Assembly (NCBI GenBank): GCA_900318995.1
Contig: ONMR01000006.1
Coordinates: 89,324-153,323 of the forward strand
DNA from: an uncultured Prevotellaceae bacterium
Lineage (GTDB): Bacteria > Bacteroidota > Bacteroidia > Bacteroidales > Bacteroidaceae
Length of the DNA stretch: 64,000 nt
Direction of reading: 5' to 3'
Shown: piece after piece, positions 43,331 through 51,776 of the stretch
Layout of the letters: each line of letters starts with the position of its first letter
Numbering within the stretch: the first letter of the stretch is position 1
The notes under the pieces: generated by a model
Database searches by the model: none
What the model was told of the DNA's origin: nothing
Seen by the model: the letters and a program-made list of their open reading frames with translations, nothing else
Position numbers and translations under genes: made by a program

Positions 43331-44644
43331 TCAGCTGTGAATAAAGAAATCGGGCATGGAAAGGAGGTCGGCGACCACAAAAGTGCTTCCTCCCACAAAA
43401 ATCAGGTCTTCGGGGGCTGCTTCGCGTTGGGCGGTGCTCACGGCCTGCGCCACGCTTCTGTATACTCCTCCTTTCAGTCCCGCCTCACAGGCCATCTCTT
43501 TCAGTGTGTTGGCGTCGATCGCCCTCTTGACCGATGCCTGGGTGAAATAATAGCTTGCATTCTTTGGCATCAGGGCAAGAACTTGCGTAACGTCCTTGTC
43601 ATTGACCATACCGAGGATTATGCGCAACTGTCCCGCTCCCGGTCTTGACGACAGTTCCTCCAGATGCCGGGCGATATATTTAAGGCCATGGCTGTTGTGG
43701 CCTGTATCACAGATTATGTCCGGTTTTCTGCTGACCAGTTGCCAGCGACCCCTCAGGCCGGTCATGCGGCATACGTCCCTGAATCCCTTTCTTATGGCCT
43801 GTTCCTGAATGACGAATCTTTTGCGTCTTAGCAGATCTATGGCGTTAAGGATGGTGTTGGCGTTTTTCTCCTGGCACAATCCGGCAAGTCCGCTCTCCAG
43901 GGCGGGGTACTCCGTGGTCTCGTACACAACCTTTGAAGGATTTATGTATTTATGCGAAATTATTTTACAATTATCCTGTGCGAAAACAATCTTTGTTTTA
44001 ACCTCTTCGGCCTTGCGTTCAAAGACAGGTCGGGTCTCATCGTTATGCTCACCGATAACTACCGGTACGTTTTTCTTGATGATTCCGGCTTTCTCGAAAG
44101 CTATTCCGGCAAGAGTGCCGCCCAGAAACTGCATATGGTCAAAGCCGATGTTCGTAATTATTGACAGGACCGGACGGATTATGTTGGTGCAGTCCAACCG
44201 GCCTCCAAGTCCCGTTTCAATGACAGCTACGTCCACTTCCTGTTCTGCAAACCAACTGAAAGCCATTGCGGTTGTAACTTCAAAGAATGAGGGGTGCAAC
44301 GGCTCCAGGAAATCGCGGTTCCGCTCGATGAACCTGACTACGAAATCAGGACTCACCGGCTTTCCGTTCACGCGGATACGTTCGCGGAAATCAGTCAGAT
44401 GAGGAGATGTGTACAGTCCTGTCTTCAGTCCGGATGCCTGCAGTATGGCGGCAATGGTATGCGATACGCTTCCCTTGCCGTTCGTACCTGCCACATGAAT
44501 CGTCTTATACAGTTTATGCGGACAGCCCAGATGGCGGTCTATGGATATTGTGTTGTATAGGCCTTCCTTATAAGCTTCCTGGCCTACGTTCTGGAAAAGG
44601 GGTGCCTGCGTGTAGAGATACTCTACTGCTTCCTGATAGTTCAT
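43331..44644 (-). CDS. folC: Dihydrofolate synthase / folylpolyglutamate synthase
   Basis: A 437-residue Mur-ligase-family enzyme that adds glutamate to dihydropteroate and extends the polyglutamate tail of folates. TIHVAGTNGKGSVSH (about 47-61) is the FolC P-loop. LYTSPHLTDFRERIRVNG is the second signature, and VAVIETGLGGRLDCTNI the third. The C-terminal domain has ICDTGHNSHGLKYIARHL, the ADP/glutamate-binding D-x-GHN motif. It follows dnaJ by 13 bases in the same direction, so it may be read from the grpE promoter. Confidence 0.95.
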   Translation of the reverse strand: MNYQEAVEYLYTQAPLFQNVGQEAYKEGLYNTISIDRHLGCPHKLYKTIHVAGTNGKGSVSHTIAAILQASGLKTGLYTSPHLTDFRERIRVNGKPVSPDFVVRFIERNRDFLEPLHPSFFEVTTAMAFSWFAEQEVDVAVIETGLGGRLDCTNIIRPVLSIITNIGFDHMQFLGGTLAGIAFEKAGIIKKNVPVVIGEHNDETRPVFERKAEEVKTKIVFAQDNCKIISHKYINPSKVVYETTEYPALESGLAGLCQEKNANTILNAIDLLRRKRFVIQEQAIRKGFRDVCRMTGLRGRWQLVSRKPDIICDTGHNSHGLKYIARHLEELSSRPGAGQLRIILGMVNDKDVTQVLALMPKNASYYFTQASVKRAIDANTLKEMACEAGLKGGVYRSVAQAVSTAQREAAPEDLIFVGGSTFVVADLLSMPDFFIHS

Positions 44645-44657
44645 CAGTCAATAGTGC

Positions 44658-45827
44658 TTAATCAAAATAACTGCGGAATTTTCTGAACAGTTTCTCCTTT
44701 ATGGATTGGGATGGTTGGAAATGGTCCGATGCCTGGAACTTTTCCATAGCCTGTCTCTCATCCTTGGAGAGAGTCTCGGGTATGTATACGCTTACGTTGA
44801 CAATCATGTCGCCGCGACGGTTGGTATTCAGTTCGGGAAGTCCCTTGCCGCGCAGACGCAGCATCTTGCCTGGCTGGGTGCCGGGTTCAATCTTCAGCTT
44901 GACTGCGCCATCCAGGGTAGGTATTTCTATGGCACCTCCCATTGAGGCCTGAGGGACTGTCAGCAACAGGTTGTAAACCAAGTCATTCTCATCGCGTACC
45001 AGATCTTTGTGAGGAGCCTCTTCTATCATAACCAGAAGGTTGCCGTTGTAACCGTTGTGTTTGCCGGCATTTCCTTTTCCCTCGACAGAAAGCTGCATTC
45101 CCTCGGCTACACCTGCAGGAATGTTGATCTCGACTATCTCTTCGCCGTATACGACGCCGTCACCGCTGCAGTGAGGACAGCGGTCTTTGATTATCTTACC
45201 TTCGCCGCCGCATCTTGGACATACGCTCTGGGTCTGGACCATGCCGAAGAAACTCTGCTGTGTGCGCAGTATCGTACCGCTGCCATGGCAGTCGGGACAT
45301 GTCTCTGCAGCCGATCCGTCCTTTGCTCCCGTACCCTTGCAATGCTGGCAGGGCACCAGCTTCTTGAGCTTGAATTTCTTTGTCACACCGGTGTTGATCT
45401 CCTCGAGCGTGAGTGTCACCTTTACCCTCAGGTCAGATCCGCGCATCTTGCGGTCACCGCGCTGACGTGTACGGCTTCCGCCGAAACTGCTGAATCCGCC
45501 GAATCCGCTTCCGCCGAATATATCGCCGAACATGGAGAATATGTCATCCATGGACATGCCGGCGCCGCTGAACCCGCCTCCGCCGCCGAATCCGGACGCT
45601 CCGTTCAGACCTTCAAATCCGAACTGGTCATATTTGGCACGCTTGTCAGGATCGCTCAGTACACTGTACGCCTCGGCAGCCTCCTTGAATTTCTCCTCGG
45701 CTTCCTTATCGCCGGGGTTCTTGTCAGGGTGATACTGAATGGCTTTCTTGCGGTACGCCTTCTTTATCTCATCGGCAGTTGCGGTCTTGGGGACCTCAAG
45801 CACCTCGTAATAATCTCTTTTTGCCAT
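44658..45827 (-). CDS. dnaJ: Chaperone DnaJ
   Basis: A 389-residue type I J-protein that delivers substrates to DnaK and triggers its ATPase. The J domain (2-70) has HPD in [11 protein letters not shown] Gly/Phe-rich region (about 74-120, [10 protein letters not shown] and [14 protein letters not shown]) follows. Four CxxCxGxG zinc-finger repeats ([32 protein letters not shown]) precede the C-terminal beta domains. It lies four bases after grpE. dnaK is not adjacent, which is usual for this phylum. Confidence 0.98.
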   Translation of the reverse strand: MAKRDYYEVLEVPKTATADEIKKAYRKKAIQYHPDKNPGDKEAEEKFKEAAEAYSVLSDPDKRAKYDQFGFEGLNGASGFGGGGGFSGAGMSMDDIFSMFGDIFGGSGFGGFSSFGGSRTRQRGDRKMRGSDLRVKVTLTLEEINTGVTKKFKLKKLVPCQHCKGTGAKDGSAAETCPDCHGSGTILRTQQSFFGMVQTQSVCPRCGGEGKIIKDRCPHCSGDGVVYGEEIVEINIPAGVAEGMQLSVEGKGNAGKHNGYNGNLLVMIEEAPHKDLVRDENDLVYNLLLTVPQASMGGAIEIPTLDGAVKLKIEPGTQPGKMLRLRGKGLPELNTNRRGDMIVNVSVYIPETLSKDERQAMEKFQASDHFQPSQSIKEKLFRKFRSYFD

Positions 45828-45831
45828 ATCG

Positions 45832-46431
45832 TTATTCTCCTACAGCCACTTTGGCGTGACGAAGCACTTTGTCGTTAAGTTTATATCCGTCGATGGCACA
45901 GTCCAGAACCTTGCCTTTCAGATCTTCGCTGGGTGCGGGAATCATGGCAATGGCCTCATGGAAATCCGTATCGAACGGCTCGTTCTTGGGTGATATCTTC
46001 TCAAGCCCCTTCTGCTCCAGGGTGTGCATGAGCTTGTTGAAAATAAGTTCTATCCCCTCTTTGAGTGCACTGAAGTCCTCTGACTTGGCGGAATTTGCGA
46101 TGCATCTCTCCAAATCGTCTATCACGGGCAGAATGTCAGTTATTACACCGGCGCTGCCGTTCAGGATGATTTCGGCTTTCTCCTTCATGGTGCGTTTGCG
46201 ATAGTTGTCAAATTCGGCCATCTGTCTGAGCAGACGGTCCTTGAGGTCAGCTACTTCAGCTTCGCTTCGGGCAAGTCTTGATTCTATCGTTTCCTCCTCC
46301 GGTCCGGCTGTTTCCGTGCTTTCTTCGCGGGAGGGGGCTTCCTCTGGCTTTTCATTGTTCAGAACATCCTTGTCCTGATCCTTCTCGGATTGAATTTCTT
46401 TTGACATCTTATGTTTGTTTCCCTTACTCAT
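45832..46431 (-). CDS. grpE: Nucleotide exchange factor GrpE
   Basis: A 199-residue GrpE, the ADP-release factor of DnaK. The N-terminal 55 residues are acidic and disordered. A long coiled coil ([36 protein letters not shown]) leads to the beta-wing domain, with [21 protein letters not shown] and the C-terminal [18 protein letters not shown] motif. Start ATG 46431; an in-frame ATG eight codons later is possible. Two palindromes upstream (46462-46479 and 46494-46506) are candidate heat-shock control sites. Confidence 0.96.
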   Translation of the reverse strand: MSKGNKHKMSKEIQSEKDQDKDVLNNEKPEEAPSREESTETAGPEEETIESRLARSEAEVADLKDRLLRQMAEFDNYRKRTMKEKAEIILNGSAGVITDILPVIDDLERCIANSAKSEDFSALKEGIELIFNKLMHTLEQKGLEKISPKNEPFDTDFHEAIAMIPAPSEDLKGKVLDCAIDGYKLNDKVLRHAKVAVGE

Positions 46432-46461
46432 TTTACTCTATTTCTGATAATACCTATTACT

Positions 46462-46506
46462 GCACAACAAAGATTGTGCCACAGCTGATGCGGTGACACA
46501 GTGTCA
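46462..46506. promoter_or_regulatory. Two palindromes upstream of grpE-dnaJ
   Basis: GCACAA-N6-TTGTGC (46462-46479) and TGACACAGTGTCA (46494-46506) are both perfect, lying 30-75 bases before the grpE start. Neither matches the CIRCE element bound by HrcA. They sit where a promoter and operator are expected. No clear TAnnTTTG box is seen, consistent with an alternative promoter type. Confidence 0.4.
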
Positions 46507-46523
46507 TATTAAAAAATCAAAAA

Positions 46524-47006
46524 TCATTTCATTGAGTCAGCTCCGAAACAGAATGGCAGTATGGAGTCTGTCCCGCCCTCAATGACCATTGTACCTTCGG
46601 TTCCGTACAGGATATATCTTATGGGCTGCCCGCCGCGCTGTTCTGTCTCGGCAAGCACTTGGCGGCAAGCTCCGCAGGGTGTTATGGGCTGTCCTGTAAA
46701 ACCTTTGTCGTTACGGGCTGCTATGGCCAGTGCCAAGACTGCCTTGCCGGGATGGGCGTGTCCGGCGGCGAAGAGAGCCGTCCTCTCGGCGCACAGTCCT
46801 GACGGATAGGCGGCGTTCTCCTGATTGCTTCCGGTTACCACAGTGCCGTCATCCAATCTGAGCGCAGCCCCCACCTTGAACCCGGAATAGGGCGACCAGC
46901 TTCCGGCTGTGGCCTCCTTGGCGGCATTTACCAGCATCAGGTCATCGGGGAGCAGCTCATTCTGATCCATGATGCTCCAGCTTATGGTATGAGTGAACTT
47001 TTTCAT
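46524..47006 (-). CDS. cdd: Cytidine deaminase
   Basis: A 160-residue zinc enzyme converting cytidine and deoxycytidine to uridine forms in pyrimidine salvage. The zinc/catalytic motif is CAER (with glutamate as proton shuttle) in YPSGLCAERTALF, and the paired cysteines are in TPCGACRQVL. SPYSGFKVGAAL binds the nucleoside. The N-terminal 15 residues precede the usual family start but no better ATG is obvious. It is on the minus strand between grpE and the divergent LysM glucosaminidase gene. Confidence 0.95.
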   Translation of the reverse strand: MKKFTHTISWSIMDQNELLPDDLMLVNAAKEATAGSWSPYSGFKVGAALRLDDGTVVTGSNQENAAYPSGLCAERTALFAAGHAHPGKAVLALAIAARNDKGFTGQPITPCGACRQVLAETEQRGGQPIRYILYGTEGTMVIEGGTDSILPFCFGADSMK

Positions 47007-47079
47007 ACGGTAATCTCTTAACTGACCGCTAAGTTAGTTTTTTTATTTAACTTCGCGCTATCCAATCAGCAACAATAAT

Positions 47080-47979
47080 ATGAATTCAGCCCGCCCGGCC
47101 ATACTCTTCCTGCTCGTGGTGCTCGTATCCTGTTCTACAGTCCGGAATACCTCCGTCAGCACTTCGGGGACGGATGCCTATTCGGCTTATATAGCCAAAT
47201 ACAGCGATATGGCAGTGGATCAGATGAAATCATACGGAATCCCTGCAAGCATCACGCTGGCGCAAGGGCTTCTTGAGTCCGATGCTGGCCGCAGTTCATT
47301 GGCGACCAAATGCAACAACCATTTCGGTATCAAGTGCCACAGCGATTGGACCGGCCGTAAGATGTATCATGATGATGATGCCAGGCAGGAGTGTTTCAGG
47401 TGCTACAAGGATGCAGCCGAATCCTATCGTGACCATTCCCTTTTTCTTGTAAACGGATCGCGTTACCGGTCACTGTTCAAGTTGGCCTCAACTGACTATA
47501 AGGGATGGGCCAGAGGACTTAAGGCTGCCGGATATGCAACCAGTCCCACTTATGCCGACAAGCTTATTGAACTTATAGAGAGATACGGTCTGGACCGGTA
47601 TGACAGCAGGAGTGGAGTGCATCTCAAACCGGGGCAGCTTCCGCATCAGCCTGTTCTGGTAAACGGTCAGCGTTGTGTGCGTCTCCGTGAAGGCGAGACC
47701 CTTAAGGATATTGCACGTGAATATGGAATGCAGCTTCTGATGCTTCGCCGTTTCAATGAGGTGGACCGCAAATTCGCTCCGCCTGCAGGATCACTCGTCT
47801 ATCTTGAAAAGAAAAAGTCCCGCGCTGACCGTGAGCACAGGACTTATGTTGTAAAAAAAGATGACAGTTTGTGGTCAGTCTCCCAACAGTTCGGGGTCCG
47901 TATGAAACCGCTTGCCAAACGCAATGGCCTGTCGGATGAGAATCCGCTTACTGTAGGTATGACATTGATTCTGCGTTGA
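47080..47979 (+). CDS. Lipoprotein glucosaminidase (GH73) with LysM domains
   Basis: A 299-residue cell-wall hydrolase with lipobox LVSC (Cys18). Residues about 40-175 are a glucosaminidase domain of the GH73/FlgJ type: GIPASITLAQGLLESDAGRSSLATKCNNHFGIKCH contains the catalytic glutamate (LLESD). Two LysM repeats follow (about 205-245, REGETLKDIAREYGM; and 254-299, VKKDDSLWSVSQQFGV), which bind peptidoglycan. It should cleave between GlcNAc and MurNAc in the periplasm. Its TGA directly abuts the stop of the convergent DUF4252 gene. Confidence 0.92.
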   Translation: MNSARPAILFLLVVLVSCSTVRNTSVSTSGTDAYSAYIAKYSDMAVDQMKSYGIPASITLAQGLLESDAGRSSLATKCNNHFGIKCHSDWTGRKMYHDDDARQECFRCYKDAAESYRDHSLFLVNGSRYRSLFKLASTDYKGWARGLKAAGYATSPTYADKLIELIERYGLDRYDSRSGVHLKPGQLPHQPVLVNGQRCVRLREGETLKDIAREYGMQLLMLRRFNEVDRKFAPPAGSLVYLEKKKSRADREHRTYVVKKDDSLWSVSQQFGVRMKPLAKRNGLSDENPLTVGMTLILR

Positions 47980-48474
47980 TCATTCCATCTCTTGCGTGGC
48001 CTTGGCTATTGCTTTTTCCAGCTCTGCGCGGCTCATGGTTCCATCCAGGCAGATGAATGTGAATGCTTCATTTTCGGATGCTGTCAATATGAATTGGGAT
48101 ACGGTTTTTTCATTTCCGGTGGTGTATATCCGGACCGTTTCGCCTTTATCCTTGATTTCCATGAGCATCTCGAATTCATATTTCTTTACGAACTTGTTCA
48201 CATCCGATTTGATCTCTTTGCAGAGTTCGGGATCTTCGCAGTCCAGCAGGTACATCGAGTTCAGGTTCTTGATTATTGAACCCAAGTTGATGGATCCTTC
48301 GCCTACTTCCATATCTGGCACTTTTCCCATGAGCTTGAACATGGACGACGAGATATAGACTGCACTTACCTCCTCATTGTCGGAGTACTTGTTGTAGATT
48401 CCTTTGCCGTCCTGAGCCCAGGCTCCGGCTGTGAGCAGAAATACTGCTGTCACGAATGCTGCTATTCTTTTCAT
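47980..48474 (-). CDS. DUF4252 family exported protein
   Basis: A 164-residue protein with a signal peptide cut after AWAQ and a small domain of unknown function. NEEVSAVYISSSMFKLMGKVPD and VRIYTTGNEKTVSQFILTASENEAFTFICLDGTMSRAELEKA match the DUF4252 pattern seen next to ECF sigma factors in Bacteroidetes. The start overlaps the preceding gene by four bases, and that in turn overlaps the sigma factor gene, so the three form one operon. Confidence 0.85.
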   Translation of the reverse strand: MKRIAAFVTAVFLLTAGAWAQDGKGIYNKYSDNEEVSAVYISSSMFKLMGKVPDMEVGEGSINLGSIIKNLNSMYLLDCEDPELCKEIKSDVNKFVKKYEFEMLMEIKDKGETVRIYTTGNEKTVSQFILTASENEAFTFICLDGTMSRAELEKAIAKATQEME

Positions 48475-48893
48475 CTTAGTGCGTTTAACGTTTTGTCAAT
48501 TACCGGTTCGGCTGCATCGGCAATAGCCAAGCCGGCGTTCATTTTCTCTGATATGAATCCGAATACCTGCTCCATCTGCTGGTAAGCCAACTTGGGATCG
48601 TCGAACGTATCCTTGGGAGTGGTTATCGAATCCTGGAAAGAGATACCCATACCGATTGTGATTATCGCAACTGCTGCAGCAGGGTAGGATATCATCTTGA
48701 GTATTTTTCTGTATCTCTTGTGGAATACATTGTTTTCCTGTGATTTATCATCTTCTTTTGATGATATCTCAAGGGCACGTGCCGTAACGGCTATGTCGTG
48801 ATTCAGTGAGTCGGGTACCTTGACGCTCTCATCGGAGGCTATCCTCTCAAGGTCAAGCATACTCAGTTTTTCAATATCTTCCAATCGTTTCAT
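48471..48893 (-). CDS. Putative anti-sigma-like membrane protein
   Basis: A 140-residue protein with one transmembrane segment (about 70-87, MISYPAAAVAIITIGMGIS), a cytoplasmic N-terminal half beginning MKRLEDIEKLSMLDLERIASDE, and a short extracytoplasmic tail. Translational overlap with the upstream ECF sigma factor and the one-helix topology suggest it restrains that sigma factor. No zinc anti-sigma motif (HxxxCxxC) is present, so the role is inferred from layout only. Confidence 0.7.
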   Translation of the reverse strand: MKRLEDIEKLSMLDLERIASDESVKVPDSLNHDIAVTARALEISSKEDDKSQENNVFHKRYRKILKMISYPAAAVAIITIGMGISFQDSITTPKDTFDDPKLAYQQMEQVFGFISEKMNAGLAIADAAEPVIDKTLNALR

Positions 48894-49369
48894 ATCTGGC
48901 TCCTTAATGACTTGCGGGCGTTACTCAGCAATACCCTCAAAGTCAGGTTTGACATTCCGGTCCTTTTTTCTATCTCATCGTATGACATTTCTTCCAATAC
49001 ATACATCTTCATTACGTCACGTTGTCTGGCGGGTAGCCGTTCGATAGCGGCAAGTACCCTTTCCAGTTTTTCCCGGGCATCATAATCATCATCAACCAGT
49101 CTTGATTCCGCTATGTCCGGCCCGGGTTCCATGCTCTGCACGCGCTGTTCCTTACGCAGTTTGTCTATGCAGAGGTTTTTCATCAGGGTTGTGCAGTATG
49201 CTTTCATGTTCAGTACCGTGTCCAGCTGGTCCCGGCTGTTCCACAGTTTTATGAACAGGTCCTGCACTGCATCTTCGGCATCGGTCTGAGACTCCAGAAT
49301 GTAATACGCCACCCTATAGAGCCCGTCGCTCAAGGATTTGTATGCTTCTGTAAGAACTTCTGATGTCAT
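48890..49369 (-). CDS. ECF-type RNA polymerase sigma factor
   Basis: A 159-residue sigma-70-family factor. Region 2 (about 8-75) has YRVAYYILESQTDAEDAVQDLFIKLWNSRD and AYCTTLMKNLCIDKLRKE. Region 4 (about 105-155) has IERLPARQRDVMKMYVLEEMSYDEIEKRTGMSNLTLRVLLSNARKSLRSQI with a helix-turn-helix. There is no region 1 or 3, as usual for the ECF group. It heads a three-gene operon with the anti-sigma-like protein and DUF4252 protein, which are likely regulators or targets. The promoter is not evident. Confidence 0.93.
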   Translation of the reverse strand: MTSEVLTEAYKSLSDGLYRVAYYILESQTDAEDAVQDLFIKLWNSRDQLDTVLNMKAYCTTLMKNLCIDKLRKEQRVQSMEPGPDIAESRLVDDDYDAREKLERVLAAIERLPARQRDVMKMYVLEEMSYDEIEKRTGMSNLTLRVLLSNARKSLRSQI

Positions 49370-49445
49370 CTTGTTTCTGACCGTTTCCGATATAGAGACG
49401 TGATAACCCCTAAAGTGTTAATGTCTCAATGTAAAAAAAATATGG

Positions 49446-49474
49446 GAAAAACAGAAAACCGGCCCTTAAGCCAG
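49446..49474 (-). terminator. Probable terminator after RNase G gene
   Basis: On the minus strand CTGGC and GCCGG form a short stem with one wobble pair, followed by TTTTCTGTTTTT. It lies in the 115-base gap between the RNase G stop and the ECF sigma gene. The stem is short, so the call is moderate. Confidence 0.5.
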
Positions 49475-49484
49475 TCTCTGAAAG

Positions 49485-51056
49485 CTATAGTATCTCGTGT
49501 TCTTCCTTCATATCTATCTCGTTACCTTTCAGGTCAATGAAACGGTAGGATAGGAATGGAAGGTTCTGATCCGGCAGAAGGTTGATGCCGAAACCATACC
49601 TGAACTGCCAGCGTAGTTTGAGAGAGAAAAGCCCTCTTGTCAGGTAGGCGTAAACATATGGATGTACAAACAGCGTAAAGTGGCTGGTCTTCATGTTGTT
49701 GGTCAGACAGCTGATCTTGTTTTCCAGCTGGTCCGTAAACAGTATTGACGGCCTTATCGTGCCTGTGCCGAAGCATGTCGGGCAGGTCTCGTCCACAGGA
49801 ACGTCCATCACGGGACGAACCCTCTGGCGTGTTATCTGCATGAGTCCGAATTTGCTCAACGGAAGAATGTTGTGCTTGGCCCGGTCACGTTCCATATTCT
49901 GGCACATACGTTCGTAAAGTTTCTGGCGGTCTTCGGCCAGAGCCATGTCGATGAAATCAACCACAATGATACCTCCCATGTCACGCAGACGCAGTTGCCG
50001 CGCCAGCTCATCGGCAGCACCCAGATTAACCTCGAGCGCGTTCTCCTCCTGTGTGCCGGCTTTCACGCGATGACCGCTGTTGACGTCAACCACATGCAGA
50101 GCTTCTGTGTGTTCAATGATAAGGTATGCGCCGCTCTTGTATGAGACAATACGTCCGAATGACGACTTTATCTGCTTGGTGATGGCAAAGTTGTCGAATA
50201 TGGGCAACTCACCTTTGTATAGCTTTACTATCTTGGTCTTTTCGGGGTCTATCAGCGATACGTAATCACGTATCTCCTGATATGTCTTCTCGTCATTGAC
50301 ATGTATGGACTCATATGACGAGTTCAGCATGTCGCGCAGTATTGCTATGGTGCGGCTGGTCTCCTCAAAGATGAGGGTAGGTGCTTTCTCGGCCTTCTGG
50401 GCTCTTGTAAGACAGTCCTCCCAGCGTTGGTATAGTATTGACAGCTCGTTGTCCAGTTCGGCCACGCGTTTGCCTTCTGCCACGGTGCGGACTATTACGC
50501 CGCAGTTCTTGGGCTTGATGCTGTGGATAAGCTGCTTAAGTCTTGCCCGCTCCTCATTGGACTTGATCTTTGATGATACCGATACCTTGTCACTGAAGGG
50601 AATCAATACCAGAAAACGTCCGGCAAAGGATATCTCACCTGTCAGTCTCGGGCCTTTGGTTGAGATGGGCTCCTTGGTTACCTGGACCACTATCTCGTCG
50701 CCCTGCTCAAGGGCGGTGCTGATGTTTCCCGATTTCTCGTCAAACTGAACAGGCTGTGCTTTGCTGAAAGGAGCAAGTTTCTTGCGGTTGGCGCGAACCT
50801 GTTTTATGTATTTTTTCAGAGATGCGAACTGCGGCCCCAGGTCCTGATAATGCAGGAAAGCCTCCTTGTCGGAACCAACGTCGACAAAACATGCGTTGAG
50901 TCCCGGCATGAGTTTCTTGACACGTCCCAGATACAGGTTGCCGACGGCAAAAGTAACCTCTTGGGCATCTTTCTGGTATTCAACCAGATTGTGGTCTTCG
51001 GTGATGGCTATCTGTATGCTGTCCGGCTGGACGTTTATAGTCAGTTCGCTTGTCAT
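49485..51056 (-). CDS. rng: Ribonuclease E/G family endoribonuclease
   Basis: A 523-residue RNase G-type enzyme that cuts single-stranded RNA, including rRNA precursors and mRNA. An S1 domain (about 35-125, VGNLYLGRVKKLMPGLNACFVDVGSDKEAFLHYQDL) carries an insertion, followed by an RNase H-like catalytic domain with DVNSGHR and GIIVVDFIDM (Mg-binding aspartates). The zinc-link motif is CPTCFGTG. There is no long C-terminal scaffold, which favours RNase G over E. The start is ATG 51054-51056 (MTSELTINVQPDSIQIAI). An 11-bp hairpin lies just upstream. Confidence 0.95.
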   Translation of the reverse strand: MTSELTINVQPDSIQIAITEDHNLVEYQKDAQEVTFAVGNLYLGRVKKLMPGLNACFVDVGSDKEAFLHYQDLGPQFASLKKYIKQVRANRKKLAPFSKAQPVQFDEKSGNISTALEQGDEIVVQVTKEPISTKGPRLTGEISFAGRFLVLIPFSDKVSVSSKIKSNEERARLKQLIHSIKPKNCGVIVRTVAEGKRVAELDNELSILYQRWEDCLTRAQKAEKAPTLIFEETSRTIAILRDMLNSSYESIHVNDEKTYQEIRDYVSLIDPEKTKIVKLYKGELPIFDNFAITKQIKSSFGRIVSYKSGAYLIIEHTEALHVVDVNSGHRVKAGTQEENALEVNLGAADELARQLRLRDMGGIIVVDFIDMALAEDRQKLYERMCQNMERDRAKHNILPLSKFGLMQITRQRVRPVMDVPVDETCPTCFGTGTIRPSILFTDQLENKISCLTNNMKTSHFTLFVHPYVYAYLTRGLFSLKLRWQFRYGFGINLLPDQNLPFLSYRFIDLKGNEIDMKEEHEIL

Positions 51057-51087
51057 CGGGTAGAGTTGATGAAGTGTTTGATAAAGC

Positions 51088-51133
51088 AAAGAACAAACCT
51101 GACGAAAAGATACTCACGGCAAGTTTGTTCTTT
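51088..51133 (-). promoter_or_regulatory. Hairpin in the RNase G leader
   Basis: AAAGAACAAAC (51088-51098) and GTTTGTTCTTT (51123-51133) pair perfectly around a 24-base loop. It lies between the small basic protein gene and the rng start, ending 31 bases before the ATG. No T-run follows on the minus strand, so a leader structure or processing site is at least as likely as a terminator. Confidence 0.55.
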
Positions 51134-51157
51134 GAAAGTTTTGTCAGAGAAAGAGCC

Positions 51158-51247
51158 TTATTTGCTCTTATGTCTGTTCTTTCTCAGTCTTTTTTTACGC
51201 TTGTGCGTAGACATCTTATGTCTTTTTTTCTTCTTACCGCTTGGCAT
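51158..51247 (-). CDS. 29-residue basic protein, AURKAIP1/COX24-like ribosomal small protein
   Basis: Reading from ATG 51245-51247 gives a 29-residue protein that starts MPSGKKKKRHKMSTHKRKK and ends RKNRHKSK, with TAA at 51158-51160. About 60% of residues are Lys, Arg or His. The HKMSTHKRKKRLRK core is nearly invariant in Bacteroidetes and is annotated as an AURKAIP1/COX24 domain, related to mitoribosomal mS38. It probably binds the small-subunit rRNA. It lies 24 bases downstream of HU and upstream of rng, so is likely co-transcribed with HU. Confidence 0.88.
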   Translation of the reverse strand: MPSGKKKKRHKMSTHKRKKRLRKNRHKSK

Positions 51248-51271
51248 AATCGTGATTATTTATGTTAACTA

Positions 51272-51547
51272 TTACTTTCTAACAGCCTGAGCGAAAGTCT
51301 TTGCCGGCTTGAAGGCAGGGATCTTGTGCTCGGGAACGGTGATTGTCGTGTTCTTGAGTATGTCGCGGGCTGCCTTTGCTGCTCTTTTCTTGGTGATGAA
51401 ACTGCCGAAACCTCTCAGATAAACGTTCTCATCGTTTTCAAGTGATTCCTTAACAACCTCCATGAAACCTTCAACACATGCCAGAACGTCGGTCTTGTCA
51501 ATACCTGTCTTTTTGGCAATCTCGCTAACAACTTCTGCTTTAGTCAT
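51272..51547 (-). CDS. HU family DNA-binding protein
   Basis: A 91-residue histone-like protein that bends and compacts DNA as a dimer. N-terminal TKAEVVSEIAKKTGIDKTDVLACVEGFMEVVKESL forms the helical dimer base. VYLRGFGSFITKKRAAKAARDILKNTTITVPEHKIPAFKPAK contains the GFGSF turn and the beta-arm (with NTTITVPEH in place of the usual NPxTG tip). The gene leads a group with the 29-residue basic protein and probably rng. Confidence 0.95.
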   Translation of the reverse strand: MTKAEVVSEIAKKTGIDKTDVLACVEGFMEVVKESLENDENVYLRGFGSFITKKRAAKAARDILKNTTITVPEHKIPAFKPAKTFAQAVRK

Positions 51548-51594
51548 ATTCTCAATTGTTTAAGTCTTAAATGTCGCTTTTTGATTTCGAGTTG

Positions 51595-51602
51595 CAAATG
51601 TA
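51595..51602 (-). promoter_or_regulatory. Candidate -7 box of HU
   Basis: Minus-strand TACATTTG, 47 bases before the HU ATG. The -33 half is T-rich but has no clear TTG. Confidence 0.5.
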
Positions 51603-51715
51603 GTTCTTTTTTGGTGATATGGAAAATATTTCAGCTCTTTTTGTTTTAAAATAGTTTATAAAAATCCAAAGCAGGTCCTGTGGTTTGACACAGGTCAAAA
51701 AAATCGGCTTATTGT

Positions 51716-51746
51716 TTTGTTTCATCTCCTCCAGTGATTATATTTG
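51716..51746 (+). promoter_or_regulatory. Promoter of ssb-gldE
   Basis: TTTG (51716-51719), 19 bases, TATATTTG (51739-51746): an exact match to the Bacteroidetes pattern. The ssb ATG is at 51777, giving a leader of about 25 bases. Confidence 0.75.
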
Positions 51747-51776
51747 CTCCCGAAATATTTTTTAATACCTATTATT

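Noticed and set aside
45009-45878. 289-codon plus-strand frame opposite dnaJ/grpE
   Set aside because: It is an antisense shadow; composition follows the DnaJ codons, and the minus-strand gene is certain.
46494-46506. CIRCE/HrcA operator before grpE
   Set aside because: The palindrome does not match TTAGCACTC-N9-GAGTGCTAA.
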